A stretch of 7,142 nt of DNA, taken from Deltaproteobacteria bacterium. Its GTDB lineage: Bacteria > Desulfobacterota > Desulfobacteria > Desulfobacterales > ETH-SRB1. The notes below the pieces were generated by a model, which was not told where the DNA came from, did not search any database, and worked only from the letters and a program-made list of their open reading frames with translations. The stretch is from the NCBI GenBank assembly GCA_030262795.1, contig JAJSZO010000131.1, positions 1-7,142 on the forward strand. Direction: 5' to 3'. Shown piece after piece: positions 1 to 6,553 of this stretch (its first letter is position 1; the number at the start of each line of letters is the position of its first letter). A program made the position numbers and the translations under genes.

Positions 1-1
1 A

Positions 2-895
2 ATCTGGCATCCCATGCTGAAAAAGGTGGGCATGCTTATGCTTCCTACTATATTTGGCGCTGCAGTTTATCAGATTAACATATTAATCGGGACTTTTCTG
101 GCTTCTTTACTACCTGAAGGGAGCATTTCGTATCTTTATTATGCTGACAGGCTGGTGCAGTTTCCCCTGGGAATTTTTGCTATAGCAACGGCAACAGCCG
201 TAATGCCCAGCCTCTCAAGGCAGGCATCTGCTCAGGATTACGATTCTCTCAGAGACACTTTTGCCTATGCCATGAGATTGATTCTTTTTATTACAATTCC
301 TTCTATGGTGGGGCTTATAGTTTTAAGAGAGCCTATAGTTGAGCTGCTTTTTAAAAGGGGGGCTTTTGATGCTGAAACCACAAGATTGACGGCATCGGCC
401 CTTTTATATTATGGTATTGGTTTGTGGGCATTTTCGGCTGTACGGATAGTTGTTTCAACATTTTATGCTTTGCAGGATACTAAAACTCCGGTACGGATGG
501 CTGTGATATCTGTTGTTGCAAATATAATATTCAGTATTATTCTTATGCAGTACCTGGGCCACAGAGGGCTTGCGCTTGCAACTTCGCTGGCTTCCATGCT
601 TAATTTCTGGCTTCTTACCCGTGCATTAAAGGTCAAGATTGGCTTGTCGGGATGGAAAAGTATCACTGAATCCGCCTGCAAAACAATGGCCGGCTCTTTT
701 ATAATGGGAGCAGTTGTCTGGGCAGTTGCATTATTAATTATACCATCAGGAGACAAAACTTTAATCAATCTTTTTTTCGGACTCATAGGCAGCATATTTG
801 CCGGCCTTGTTTTCTATGGTTTTTTTTCTTTTTTTATCAGGAGCCCGGAGCTTGAGAAAGTTCTAACTGTTGTTAAGGGCGTGAGAATAAAATGA
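2..895 (+). CDS. murJ: Lipid II flippase MurJ (MviN), C-terminal part, 5' end outside the window
   Basis: Integral inner-membrane flippase of the MOP superfamily that moves lipid II to the periplasmic face for peptidoglycan synthesis. The frame is open to the left edge (I-W-H-P precede the first visible Met at 14), so that Met is internal and the gene is partial. About 297 residues remain of a family usually near 510-530, roughly the last eight membrane helices. Family signatures are visible: a Leu/Met-Leu-Pro stretch with Q-I-N (QINILIGTFLAS), then LPEGSISYLYYADRL and QFPLGIFAIATATAVMPSLS, followed by the second-half FALYALQDTKTP-like motif, here STFYALQDTKTPVRMA. The rest alternates hydrophobic helices with short basic loops. 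Its TGA overlaps the ATG of the next gene by 4 nt, so the two are probably translationally coupled. No broken frame or missing motif is seen in the visible part. Confidence 0.93.
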   Translation: MWHPMLKKVGMLMLPTIFGAAVYQINILIGTFLASLLPEGSISYLYYADRLVQFPLGIFAIATATAVMPSLSRQASAQDYDSLRDTFAYAMRLILFITIPSMVGLIVLREPIVELLFKRGAFDAETTRLTASALLYYGIGLWAFSAVRIVVSTFYALQDTKTPVRMAVISVVANIIFSIILMQYLGHRGLALATSLASMLNFWLLTRALKVKIGLSGWKSITESACKTMAGSFIMGAVVWAVALLIIPSGDKTLINLFFGLIGSIFAGLVFYGFFSFFIRSPELEKVLTVVKGVRIK

Positions 896-1185
896 ACTGG
901 AAGCAAAAAATTCTGTTATATTTATCAATACCGATTATATTTTCTTTGCTTTTATTTATTATTTTCGATGATAATGGACTGGTTGATCTTAATGCGCTCA
1001 AAAAAGAGAAAAACGAGTTAATAGAAAAAAATGCCGTAATTACCATGGATAATCTTTCTTTATATCGTGAAATTGATCGATTGAAACATGATTCTATATA
1101 TATTGAGGATGTGGTTAGACGAGAACTCGGCCTTATCGGTAAAAATGAGGTGATATTTAAACTTAAACATAAAGTTAAAAAATGA
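892..1185 (+). CDS. FtsB/DivIC-type septum formation initiator protein
   Basis: Small bitopic division protein of 97 residues, the usual size for FtsB/DivIC. The order is a short basic cytoplasmic N-terminus, one membrane helix at about residues 7-25, a GL pair at 29-30, a coiled coil at about 33-66 (LNALKKEKNELIEKN..., heptad-like Leu/Ile spacing), and the conserved C-terminal block VRRELGLIGKNEVIF at 75-89. That block matches the family pattern (A/V)R-x-E-L-G...E-x-x-F. Members form a complex with FtsL/FtsQ (DivIB) and activate septal peptidoglycan synthesis. The start overlaps the murJ stop (ATGA) and the stop overlaps the next start (ATGA), placing it in a tight operon. FtsB is often next to enolase; here it is next to a lipid II flippase, which also fits septal wall synthesis. 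FtsL is the main alternative, but the C-terminal motif favours FtsB/DivIC. Confidence 0.82.
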   Translation: MNWKQKILLYLSIPIIFSLLLFIIFDDNGLVDLNALKKEKNELIEKNAVITMDNLSLYREIDRLKHDSIYIEDVVRRELGLIGKNEVIFKLKHKVKK

Positions 1186-1502
1186 ATAATCAAACTGAGT
1201 TTTATACAAAGACCATGGCGAACGTATATGCCAAGCAGGGTTATTTTGCAAAAGCATCTGAAATCTATAGATATTTGTTGAAACATGATCCTGACAGCAG
1301 GGAAGTTAATGATTTACTTTTCGAAGTCGAGAAAAAACTTGATGAAAAGAAAAAAAATGCCGGAGAAATCCTTAAAAGATTATTCAGGAAATGGATTTAT
1401 CTGCAACTAAGTTATAACCGGCTGCAAAAATTAAAAAAACTAAATAATATTGTAAATATTCGGCTAATCCCTTCACTAACTGAAATTCCGCAAAATACTT
1501 AA
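1182..1502 (+). CDS. Small single-TPR protein, function unknown
   Basis: A 106-residue protein I do not recognise by name. Residues about 9-38 fit one tetratricopeptide repeat: Tyr16, Phe22, Ala25, Tyr29, Leu32 and Pro37 fall at the consensus spacing (VYAKQGYFAKASEIYRYLL then HDPDS). The next helix continues to about residue 53. The rest (about 54-90) is strongly basic and probably helical (KKKNAGEILKRLFRKW, then LQKLKKLNN). There is no signal peptide and no convincing membrane helix, so it is likely cytosolic or peripheral, and a single TPR suggests a protein-binding role. It overlaps the FtsB-like gene by 4 nt (ATGA), so it should be co-translated with murJ and ftsB-like. A division or envelope role is inferred from position only. 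The frame is clean and no homologous domain other than the TPR is visible. Confidence 0.68.
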   Translation: MNNQTEFYTKTMANVYAKQGYFAKASEIYRYLLKHDPDSREVNDLLFEVEKKLDEKKKNAGEILKRLFRKWIYLQLSYNRLQKLKKLNNIVNIRLIPSLTEIPQNT

Positions 1503-1514
1503 TATGGTGATTTT

Positions 1515-2528
1515 ATGAAAAATATTCTAGTTACTGGTGGTTGCGGTTTTATCGGGTCGAATTTTATTCATTATCTACTTGCGGAATCTGATTTTACCGG
1601 CAGGATAATAAATGTTGATAAATTGACCTATGCTGGAAATCTTGAAAACCTGACGGGAATTGCTGAAAGATTTTCTAAGCGCTATGATTTTATTAAGGCA
1701 GATATATGTGATCGTAAAGCTATGTCTGAAATCTTTAATAATTATAAGATTGATGCTGTTTGCCACTTTGCCGCTGAATCACATGTCGACAGATCTATTG
1801 CCAAACCGGATGCTTTTATAAAAACAAATATTTTGGGGACATTTAATCTGCTCGAACTTTCCAAAAATAGAGTGGGTCTGTTTCATCATATAAGCACTGA
1901 TGAAGTTTATGGTTCTCTTGGAGAGGATGGTTTGTTTACCGAGGATATGCCTTACAGACCCAATAGCCCATATTCAGCATCAAAGGCATCTTCGGATCAC
2001 CTTGTAAGGGCTTACAACAAAACATACCTTTTGCCGGTAACGATTTCCAATTGTTCAAACAATTATGGACAGTATCAATTTCCCGAAAAACTAATTCCTC
2101 TTATTATTCTAAATTCCCTTGAAGGAAAGCCACTTCCGGTTTACGGTGATGGCAGAAATATAAGAGACTGGCTGTATGTAGAGGACCATTGCAAAGCTGT
2201 CTGGTTAATAATGAAAAATGGAACACGCGGCGAAACATATAATGTCGGCGGCAATTGTGAAATGCGCAATATAGATATTGTCGGGATGGTGTGTGATATT
2301 ATGGATGAGATAACGCCCTGTCATAATGGTAAATCGTCAAGAGAGCTGATAACCTTTGTAAAAGATCGGCCAGGTCATGATCTAAGATATGCCATTGATT
2401 CGGGAAAACTGCAAAGGGAGTTGGGCTGGCATCCTGATGAATCATTTGAATCAGGAATAAGAAAAACCATTAAATGGTATATTGATAATAAAGGCTGGGT
2501 AGATAGAGTTAAAAATGTCCATCATTAG
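1515..2528 (+). CDS. rfbB: dTDP-glucose 4,6-dehydratase
   Basis: Cytosolic short-chain dehydrogenase/reductase that converts dTDP-glucose to dTDP-4-keto-6-deoxyglucose, the second step towards dTDP-rhamnose and other deoxysugars of surface polysaccharides. It has 337 residues, full family length. The NAD-binding glycine motif GGCGFIG is at 8-14, the ribose-binding Asp is at 35 (NVDKLTYAGN), and HFAAESHVDRSI is at 84-95. The RmlB-specific Thr-Asp-Glu triad is at 128-130 (STDEVYGS) and the catalytic YxxxK is Tyr153/Lys157. Further on are SNNYGQYQFPEKLIPL and the nucleotide-binding GDGRNIRDWLYVEDH. The Thr-Asp-Glu triad separates it from UDP-glucose 4-epimerase. The ATG is 12 nt after the TPR gene with only a weak GGTGA ahead, so it is probably read through from upstream. 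The usual partners rmlA, rmlC and rmlD are not in the window. I see no clear terminator after it. Confidence 0.95.
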   Translation: MKNILVTGGCGFIGSNFIHYLLAESDFTGRIINVDKLTYAGNLENLTGIAERFSKRYDFIKADICDRKAMSEIFNNYKIDAVCHFAAESHVDRSIAKPDAFIKTNILGTFNLLELSKNRVGLFHHISTDEVYGSLGEDGLFTEDMPYRPNSPYSASKASSDHLVRAYNKTYLLPVTISNCSNNYGQYQFPEKLIPLIILNSLEGKPLPVYGDGRNIRDWLYVEDHCKAVWLIMKNGTRGETYNVGGNCEMRNIDIVGMVCDIMDEITPCHNGKSSRELITFVKDRPGHDLRYAIDSGKLQRELGWHPDESFESGIRKTIKWYIDNKGWVDRVKNVHH

Positions 2529-2625
2529 AATTGCTATTTTTCATTTAATTCTTTAAGTTATGAAAAACTACTATCTTTCATTTTTTGTTGTGCCCGCCAG
2601 GGTATGGGGGCCAAGGGATTGATTT

Positions 2626-2630
2626 GAGGT
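2626..2630 (+). promoter_or_regulatory. Shine-Dalgarno sequence that points to a non-canonical panC start
   Basis: GAGGT lies 7 nt before the ATC codon at 2638. The first in-frame ATG (2665) has only CTACAGTAAAAAAA ahead of it and no purine-rich ribosome binding site at a usable distance. The site therefore supports initiation at 2638, a start not normally proposed because ATC is very rare. Confidence 0.6.
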
Positions 2631-2637
2631 CTATAGC

Positions 2638-3483
2638 ATCGAAAGAATTACTACAGTAAAAAAAATGCAGGAATACTCCGACCGAATGCGTTGCCTTGAT
2701 AAGACAATTGCGTTTGTTCCAACCATGGGATATCTCCATGAAGGACATCTCTCTCTTATAAGACAGGGCAGGAAGATTGGAGATTGTCTTGTAGTGAGTA
2801 TCTTTGTAAATCCGATTCAATTCGCTCCTGGAGAAGATTTTGAGGATTATCCCAGAGACCTTGAAAAAGATCTTGTGCTTGCCATGAAAAATGGTGTGGA
2901 TGTAGTTTTTACTCCGTATGATAAGGAACTGTATTCAAATGGATTTCAAACAGATGTAAACCTTAAAAAACTGCCAAATCATCTTTGCGGTATTTCAAGG
3001 CCAACTTTTTTTTCAGGAGTTGCAACCGTTGTTGCAAAATTATTTAATATTGTTAAACCTCATTTTGCCATTTTCGGTAAAAAGGATTATCAGCAGCTTG
3101 CTATAATAAGGCAGATGGTTAGTGACCTGAATTTCGATATTGAAATAATTGGGTCTGAAACGCTTAGAGAACATGATGGCCTTGCCATGAGTTCAAGAAA
3201 TATTTATCTGACATCCGAGCAGAGGAATTCAGCACTATGTCTTTACAAATCGTTGCAAAAGGCGCAGGTTCTTCTTAGCAACGGTATAAATGATTCGGAA
3301 AAAATTATAAATACTGCTTTGGAAATTATAAAGTCACACACAGATATTGAAATTGATTATATTGCTATCTGCGATCCACAAACACTTATTGATATGAAAA
3401 AAATAGACGGGCCAGCGCTAATGGCTCTTGCCGTCAAGGTAGGAAAGACTCGTCTTATAGACAACGCTATTCTTAACCTATAG
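2638..3483 (+). CDS. panC: Pantothenate synthetase (pantoate--beta-alanine ligase), apparent ATC start
   Basis: Cytosolic enzyme that joins pantoate and beta-alanine using ATP (via pantoyl-adenylate), the last step of pantothenate and hence CoA precursor synthesis. Nucleotidyltransferase-fold motifs are clear. Numbered from the ATC start, PTMGYLHEGH is at 28-37, SIFVNPIQF follows, FGKKDYQQ is at 146-153, and SSRN (the KMSKS-like loop) is at 185-188. From ATC 2638 the protein is 281 residues, close to the 283 of E. coli PanC, and its N-terminus (M)ERITTVKKMQEYS matches the family's first strand. From memory of E. coli PanC, the PTMG proline falls at the same residue, 28. The first in-frame ATG, 2665, would remove nine conserved-looking residues and has no ribosome binding site. 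An in-frame TGA at 2620 limits any longer start, and no ATG, GTG or TTG lies between the two. A sequencing error or an ATG-to-ATC mutation is the alternative. No panB or panD is in the window. Confidence 0.93.
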   Translation: MERITTVKKMQEYSDRMRCLDKTIAFVPTMGYLHEGHLSLIRQGRKIGDCLVVSIFVNPIQFAPGEDFEDYPRDLEKDLVLAMKNGVDVVFTPYDKELYSNGFQTDVNLKKLPNHLCGISRPTFFSGVATVVAKLFNIVKPHFAIFGKKDYQQLAIIRQMVSDLNFDIEIIGSETLREHDGLAMSSRNIYLTSEQRNSALCLYKSLQKAQVLLSNGINDSEKIINTALEIIKSHTDIEIDYIAICDPQTLIDMKKIDGPALMALAVKVGKTRLIDNAILNL

Positions 3484-3488
3484 GAACA

Positions 3489-3542
3489 TTTCCACCTGTG
3501 CGGTTAGGATTTACCGTAATCTCCTAACCGCACAGGTGGAAA
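3489..3542. repeat. Perfect 21-bp inverted repeat between panC and metK
   Basis: The left arm is 3489-3509 and the right arm 3522-3542. All 21 bases pair, with a 12-nt loop at 3510-3521 (TTTACCGTAATC). The core reads CACCTGTGCGGTTAGG and its complement. It begins 5 nt after the panC stop and ends 34 nt before metK. The right arm is followed by AAAAAATTT rather than a T-run, and on the minus strand no T-run follows either, so it is not a textbook intrinsic terminator. It may be a factor-assisted terminator, an mRNA stabiliser or processing site for the panC transcript, a metK leader element, or a small dispersed palindrome. Confidence 0.9.
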
Positions 3543-3576
3543 AAATTTAGCGAATTACTACTATAAGGAGACATTT

Positions 3577-4746
3577 ATGAACAAAGAACAATTCTTTTTT
3601 ACTTCGGAATCTGTTACCGAAGGGCATCCTGACAAAGTTGCCGACCGTATATCAGATTCCATCCTTGATGCCATTATTGAGAAAGATAAATTTTGCAGAG
3701 TTGCATGTGAGACTCTTGTAACAACCGGTCTGGCTTTTATTGCAGGTGAAATTACAACTGAATGCTATGTTGATATTCCTCAGATCGTTCGGGAAACAAT
3801 TCGTGATATAGGATACCATTCTTCCAAAATGGGATTTGACTGGCAAACATGCTCGGTAATTACCAGCATAGACCATCAATCGCAGGATATCGCTCAGGGT
3901 GTAAATAAAGGTGAGGGCATGTTCAAGGATCAGGGCGCAGGAGATCAAGGGCTTATGTTTGGCTTCGCATGTGATGAAACTCCTGAATTAATGCCGATGT
4001 CCATAATATATGCTCACAAGCTATGCCGCCGTCTGTCAAAGCTTAGAAAAAACGGTTCTCTTGATTTTCTTCGGCCTGACGGAAAATCACAGGTTACAAT
4101 CGAATATGAAAACGGAACACCAAAACGGGTTGATGCCGTGGTAATAGCCTCCCAGCACAAACCAGACATCGAATATGAGGAACTGAGAGAAGCTATCATA
4201 GAAGAAGTAATAAAAAAGGTTATCCCAAAGGAAATGATGGATGGAGATACCAATTATTATATTAACGCTACAGGCAGGTTTGTAATTGGCGGCCCCATGG
4301 GAGACTGCGGTCTTACGGGCAGAAAAATCATTGTTGATACTTATGGCGGTCAGGGTAGCCATGGCGGTGGATGCTTTTCCGGAAAAGATCCTTCCAAAGT
4401 TGATCGAAGCGCTTCATACATGGGCAGACATATTGCAAAAAATATTGTTGCCGCCGGTTTATCAAAAAAATGTGAGGTGCAGATAGCATATGCCATAGGC
4501 GTAGCAGAGCCGGTTTCTGTTATGGTAGATCTTATGGGCACGGGAGTTGTACCCAAATCCAGAGTTAAAGAAATAATCAAAGAGATTTTTGATTTAAGGC
4601 CGGCAGCGATAATTGAATATCTTGATCTTTTGCGGCCGATTTACAAAGCTACCTCGGCATATGGCCACTTTGGTCGGACTGAACCGGAATTTACCTGGGA
4701 AAAAACAAATATGAAAGACATTATTAGAGAAAAAGCCGGACTATAA
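3577..4746 (+). CDS. metK: S-adenosylmethionine synthase (methionine adenosyltransferase)
   Basis: Cytosolic enzyme making SAM from methionine and ATP, with release of phosphate and pyrophosphate. It has 389 residues, normal bacterial length (E. coli is about 384). The N-terminal FTSESVTEGHPDK carries His17 and Asp19 of the GHPDK site (16-20). The ATP/methionine motif GAGDQG is at 120-125 within FKDQGAGDQGLMFGFA, and the glycine-rich phosphate loop GGGCFSGKD is at 263-271, followed by PSKVDRSASY. The C-terminal domain ends with YGHFGR and the E-F-x-W-E pattern typical of the family. All expected catalytic segments are present, so the enzyme should be active. A strong AAGGAG at 3565-3570 sits 6 nt before the ATG. 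The perfect palindrome lies just upstream. ahcY follows after 24 nt, giving a SAM synthesis and SAH removal pair. Confidence 0.98.
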   Translation: MNKEQFFFTSESVTEGHPDKVADRISDSILDAIIEKDKFCRVACETLVTTGLAFIAGEITTECYVDIPQIVRETIRDIGYHSSKMGFDWQTCSVITSIDHQSQDIAQGVNKGEGMFKDQGAGDQGLMFGFACDETPELMPMSIIYAHKLCRRLSKLRKNGSLDFLRPDGKSQVTIEYENGTPKRVDAVVIASQHKPDIEYEELREAIIEEVIKKVIPKEMMDGDTNYYINATGRFVIGGPMGDCGLTGRKIIVDTYGGQGSHGGGCFSGKDPSKVDRSASYMGRHIAKNIVAAGLSKKCEVQIAYAIGVAEPVSVMVDLMGTGVVPKSRVKEIIKEIFDLRPAAIIEYLDLLRPIYKATSAYGHFGRTEPEFTWEKTNMKDIIREKAGL

Positions 4747-4770
4747 CCTACGTATAAAGGAGATAATATA

Positions 4771-6027
4771 ATGGATTATGATATCAAGGATATAAAACTC
4801 GCAAAAGATGGTGCGCTTCGCATAGAATGGGCTAATCAGAGCATGCCTGTCCTGAACCGCATAGGAAAAAGGTTTACAAAGGAAAAACCATTAAAAGGCC
4901 TGACTCTTGCAGCCTGTCTTCATGTAACGACAGAAACGGCATCTCTTATGAAAACTTTAAAAGCAGGAGGAGCCAGGGTTTTTCTTTGCGCTTCAAACCC
5001 TTTAAGTACACAGGATGATGTGGCTGCATCTCTCGTAAAGAATAACAAAATTCCTGTTTTTGCCATAAAGGGTGAGGATAATGAGACATATTACAAACAC
5101 ATTAATTCAGTTCTTGATGCCGATCCTCAGTACACAATGGATGACGGTGCCGACCTTGTTTCTACTATTCACTCGGAAAGGCCGGAGCTTGCGGACCGGA
5201 TGAAGGGAGGCACTGAAGAAACCACAACCGGAATTATTCGGCTCAGAAGCATGGCTGCAGACGGGGTTTTGAAATATCCCATCATTGCTGTGAACGATGC
5301 AAAAACAAAGCATTTTTTTGATAATCGTTATGGAACAGGCCAAAGTACTCTGGATGGAATCATACGCGCAACAAATCGCCTGATTGCAGGGACACATTTT
5401 GTTGTTTGCGGCTATGGATGGTGTGGAAAGGGTCTTGCGATGCGGGCAAAAGGGATGGGCGCAAATGTTATTGTAACCGAAGTTGATCCCACTGCCGCTC
5501 TTGAAGCTGTAATGGATGGTTTTAGCGTGATGCCGATCAGTAAGGCAATAAAAATCGGCGATATCTTCTGTACCGTTACCGGGAATATAAATGTTATAAG
5601 AAAAAGTCACTTCAAGGTTATGAAAAATGGCGCTATTGTTTCAAATTCCGGTCATTTTAATGTTGAGCTTGATCTTGATGGATTAAAAAGCATTACAAAA
5701 TCCGTAAAAAGAATTAGACCCTTTGTGGATGAATATACTCTCGAAAATGGCGGGATTATAAATGTTCTTGGCGAAGGCAGGCTGATAAATCTTGCGGCTG
5801 CCGAAGGGCATCCCTCAAGTGTTATGGATATGAGCTTTGCCAACCAGGCATTAAGCATAGAATATATGGTAAAAAGTAAAAAGTCTTTTGAAAATGATGT
5901 ATATCCGGTACCTGAAGAGATAGATATGGAAATTGCAAGAGAAAAACTTGAAGACATGGGAGTGGCTATTGATAAGCTAACTGCTGAACAGGAAAAATAC
6001 CTGGCATCATGGACAATGGGAACTTGA
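4771..6027 (+). CDS. ahcY: Adenosylhomocysteinase (SAH hydrolase), short form
   Basis: NAD-dependent cytosolic enzyme that reversibly splits S-adenosylhomocysteine to adenosine and homocysteine, relieving product inhibition of methyltransferases. Substrate-site motifs include HVTTETASLMKTLKAGGA, DDGADLV, GGTEETTTG at 146-154, and VNDAKTKHFFDN with Asn175, Asp176 and Lys180. The NAD Rossmann loop GYGWCGKG is at 214-221, followed by EVDPTAALEA and NSGHFNVE. At 418 residues it is shorter than many proteobacterial forms (about 460-470). It ends ...AEQEKYLASWTMGT and lacks the familiar PFKPDHYRY tail that supplies a Lys and Tyr to the neighbouring subunit's NAD. Such short tails occur in archaeal and Thermotoga-like members. 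In methanogens one relative hydrolyses S-inosylhomocysteine, a less likely alternative here. AAAGGAG at 4756-4762 sits 8 nt before the ATG. metK is 24 nt upstream. Confidence 0.96.
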   Translation: MDYDIKDIKLAKDGALRIEWANQSMPVLNRIGKRFTKEKPLKGLTLAACLHVTTETASLMKTLKAGGARVFLCASNPLSTQDDVAASLVKNNKIPVFAIKGEDNETYYKHINSVLDADPQYTMDDGADLVSTIHSERPELADRMKGGTEETTTGIIRLRSMAADGVLKYPIIAVNDAKTKHFFDNRYGTGQSTLDGIIRATNRLIAGTHFVVCGYGWCGKGLAMRAKGMGANVIVTEVDPTAALEAVMDGFSVMPISKAIKIGDIFCTVTGNINVIRKSHFKVMKNGAIVSNSGHFNVELDLDGLKSITKSVKRIRPFVDEYTLENGGIINVLGEGRLINLAAAEGHPSSVMDMSFANQALSIEYMVKSKKSFENDVYPVPEEIDMEIAREKLEDMGVAIDKLTAEQEKYLASWTMGT

Positions 6028-6044
6028 AAAAATCCTCAGATAAT

Positions 6045-6050
6045 AAAGGT
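6045..6050 (+). promoter_or_regulatory. Ribosome binding site deciding the CBS-protein start
   Basis: AAAGGT lies 6 nt before ATG 6057. It touches the alternative ATG 6051 directly, and the longer start at ATG 6009, inside ahcY, has no purine-rich site ahead of it. This favours 6057. Confidence 0.4.
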
Positions 6051-6056
6051 ATGCCC

Positions 6057-6509
6057 ATGCTTAAAGTAAAAGATATCATGACAGAAAACCTGATTACTGT
6101 CTTGCCCGAGACAGAGATCGCTCATGCCACAAAGCTCCTTTTGGAAAAAGACATCAATGGCGTCCCTGTGGTGGATGAAATGGGAAGTCTGGTGGGAATC
6201 CTTTGCCAGAGTGACCTGATCGCGCAGCAGAAAAAGCTTCCAATCCCATCCTTTTTTACCATTCTGGATGGGTTTATTCCCTTGACTTCCATAAAGCAGC
6301 TCGAAAGGGAGGCACAGAAGATAGCGGCTACCACCGTTGCCCACGCCATGACTCCAAATCCTGTCACCGTTCAGTTAGAAACGAGTATTGAAGAGGTAGC
6401 CGCACTCATGGTGGGCAAGAATTTCCACACCCTTCCTGTGGTTGACAAAAAAAGGCTGGCAGGAATCGTGGGAAAAAAGGATGTGTTAAAAACGCTCATA
6501 CCAAATTAG
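6057..6509 (+). CDS. Two-CBS-domain protein, probable nucleotide-binding regulator
   Basis: Stand-alone CBS pair (Bateman module) of about 150 residues. CBS1 is about residues 5-56 (VKDIMTENLITVLPETEI..., NGVPVVDEMGSLVGILCQSDL). A linker at about 57-93 contains IPSFFTILDGFIPL. CBS2 is about 94-149 (VAHAMTPNPVTVQLETSIEEVAALM..., HTLPVVDKKRLAGIVGKKDV). Asp53 and Asp142 sit at the usual ribose-binding Asp positions. Such modules bind AMP, ATP, NAD or SAM and regulate partners; no enzyme domain is attached. The longer frame from ATG 6009 overlaps ahcY by 19 nt, but I chose 6057 because AAAGGT precedes it and CBS proteins typically begin near xVKDIMT; 6051 is also possible. It follows ahcY by 29 nt and is probably co-transcribed. 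By eye its codon use is somewhat more GC-rich than ahcY. A role in sensing an adenosyl metabolite is inference from position. Confidence 0.88.
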   Translation: MLKVKDIMTENLITVLPETEIAHATKLLLEKDINGVPVVDEMGSLVGILCQSDLIAQQKKLPIPSFFTILDGFIPLTSIKQLEREAQKIAATTVAHAMTPNPVTVQLETSIEEVAALMVGKNFHTLPVVDKKRLAGIVGKKDVLKTLIPN

Positions 6510-6545
6510 GGATGTGGACGAATTAACTTCCCCTAAATTTTTTTT
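6506..6545 (+). terminator. Possible intrinsic terminator after the CBS gene
   Basis: TTAGGG at 6506-6511 pairs with CCCTAA at 6531-6536. Inside, GAA at 6520-6522 pairs with TTC at 6528-6530, and eight T residues follow at 6538-6545. The loop or bulge is large, so the hairpin is weak. It would end the metK-ahcY-CBS transcript before the convergent gene. It contains the left copy of the direct repeat. Confidence 0.4.
6514..6533. repeat. Direct repeat, left copy
   Basis: GTGGACGAATTAACTTCCCC, starting 5 nt after the CBS-gene stop. It matches 7007-7026 at 19 of 20 positions. Similarity extends a few bases to the left (GGAT against GGAAC). The two copies bracket the minus-strand membrane-protein gene. 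Confidence 0.8.
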
Positions 6546-6553
6546 GAGGGCAG

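Noticed and set aside
873..1286. 137-residue minus-strand open frame across ftsB-like
   Set aside because: It is antisense to three coupled genes, its composition is low-complexity Ser/Phe/Ile, and no motif is visible.
2529..2637. Small gene or gene remnant in the rfbB-panC gap
   Set aside because: There is a short GC-richer patch (around 2591-2616) in otherwise AT-rich DNA, but no frame with a start, ribosome site and plausible protein.
3489..3542. Integron attC site
   Set aside because: GTTAGGA and TCCTAAC are present but on the loop side and in the wrong order for attC ends. The pairing is also perfect, lacking the extrahelical bases and spacer seen in attC.
3484..3576. SAM or SAH riboswitch upstream of metK
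   Set aside because: The 93-nt gap is dominated by one perfect hairpin. I cannot find the multi-helix layout or conserved core sequences of the riboswitch classes I know.
5107..5610. 167-residue minus-strand open frame opposite ahcY
   Set aside because: It lies wholly inside a strongly supported gene, is Cys/His/Ser-rich as antisense frames often are, and shows no recognisable domain.
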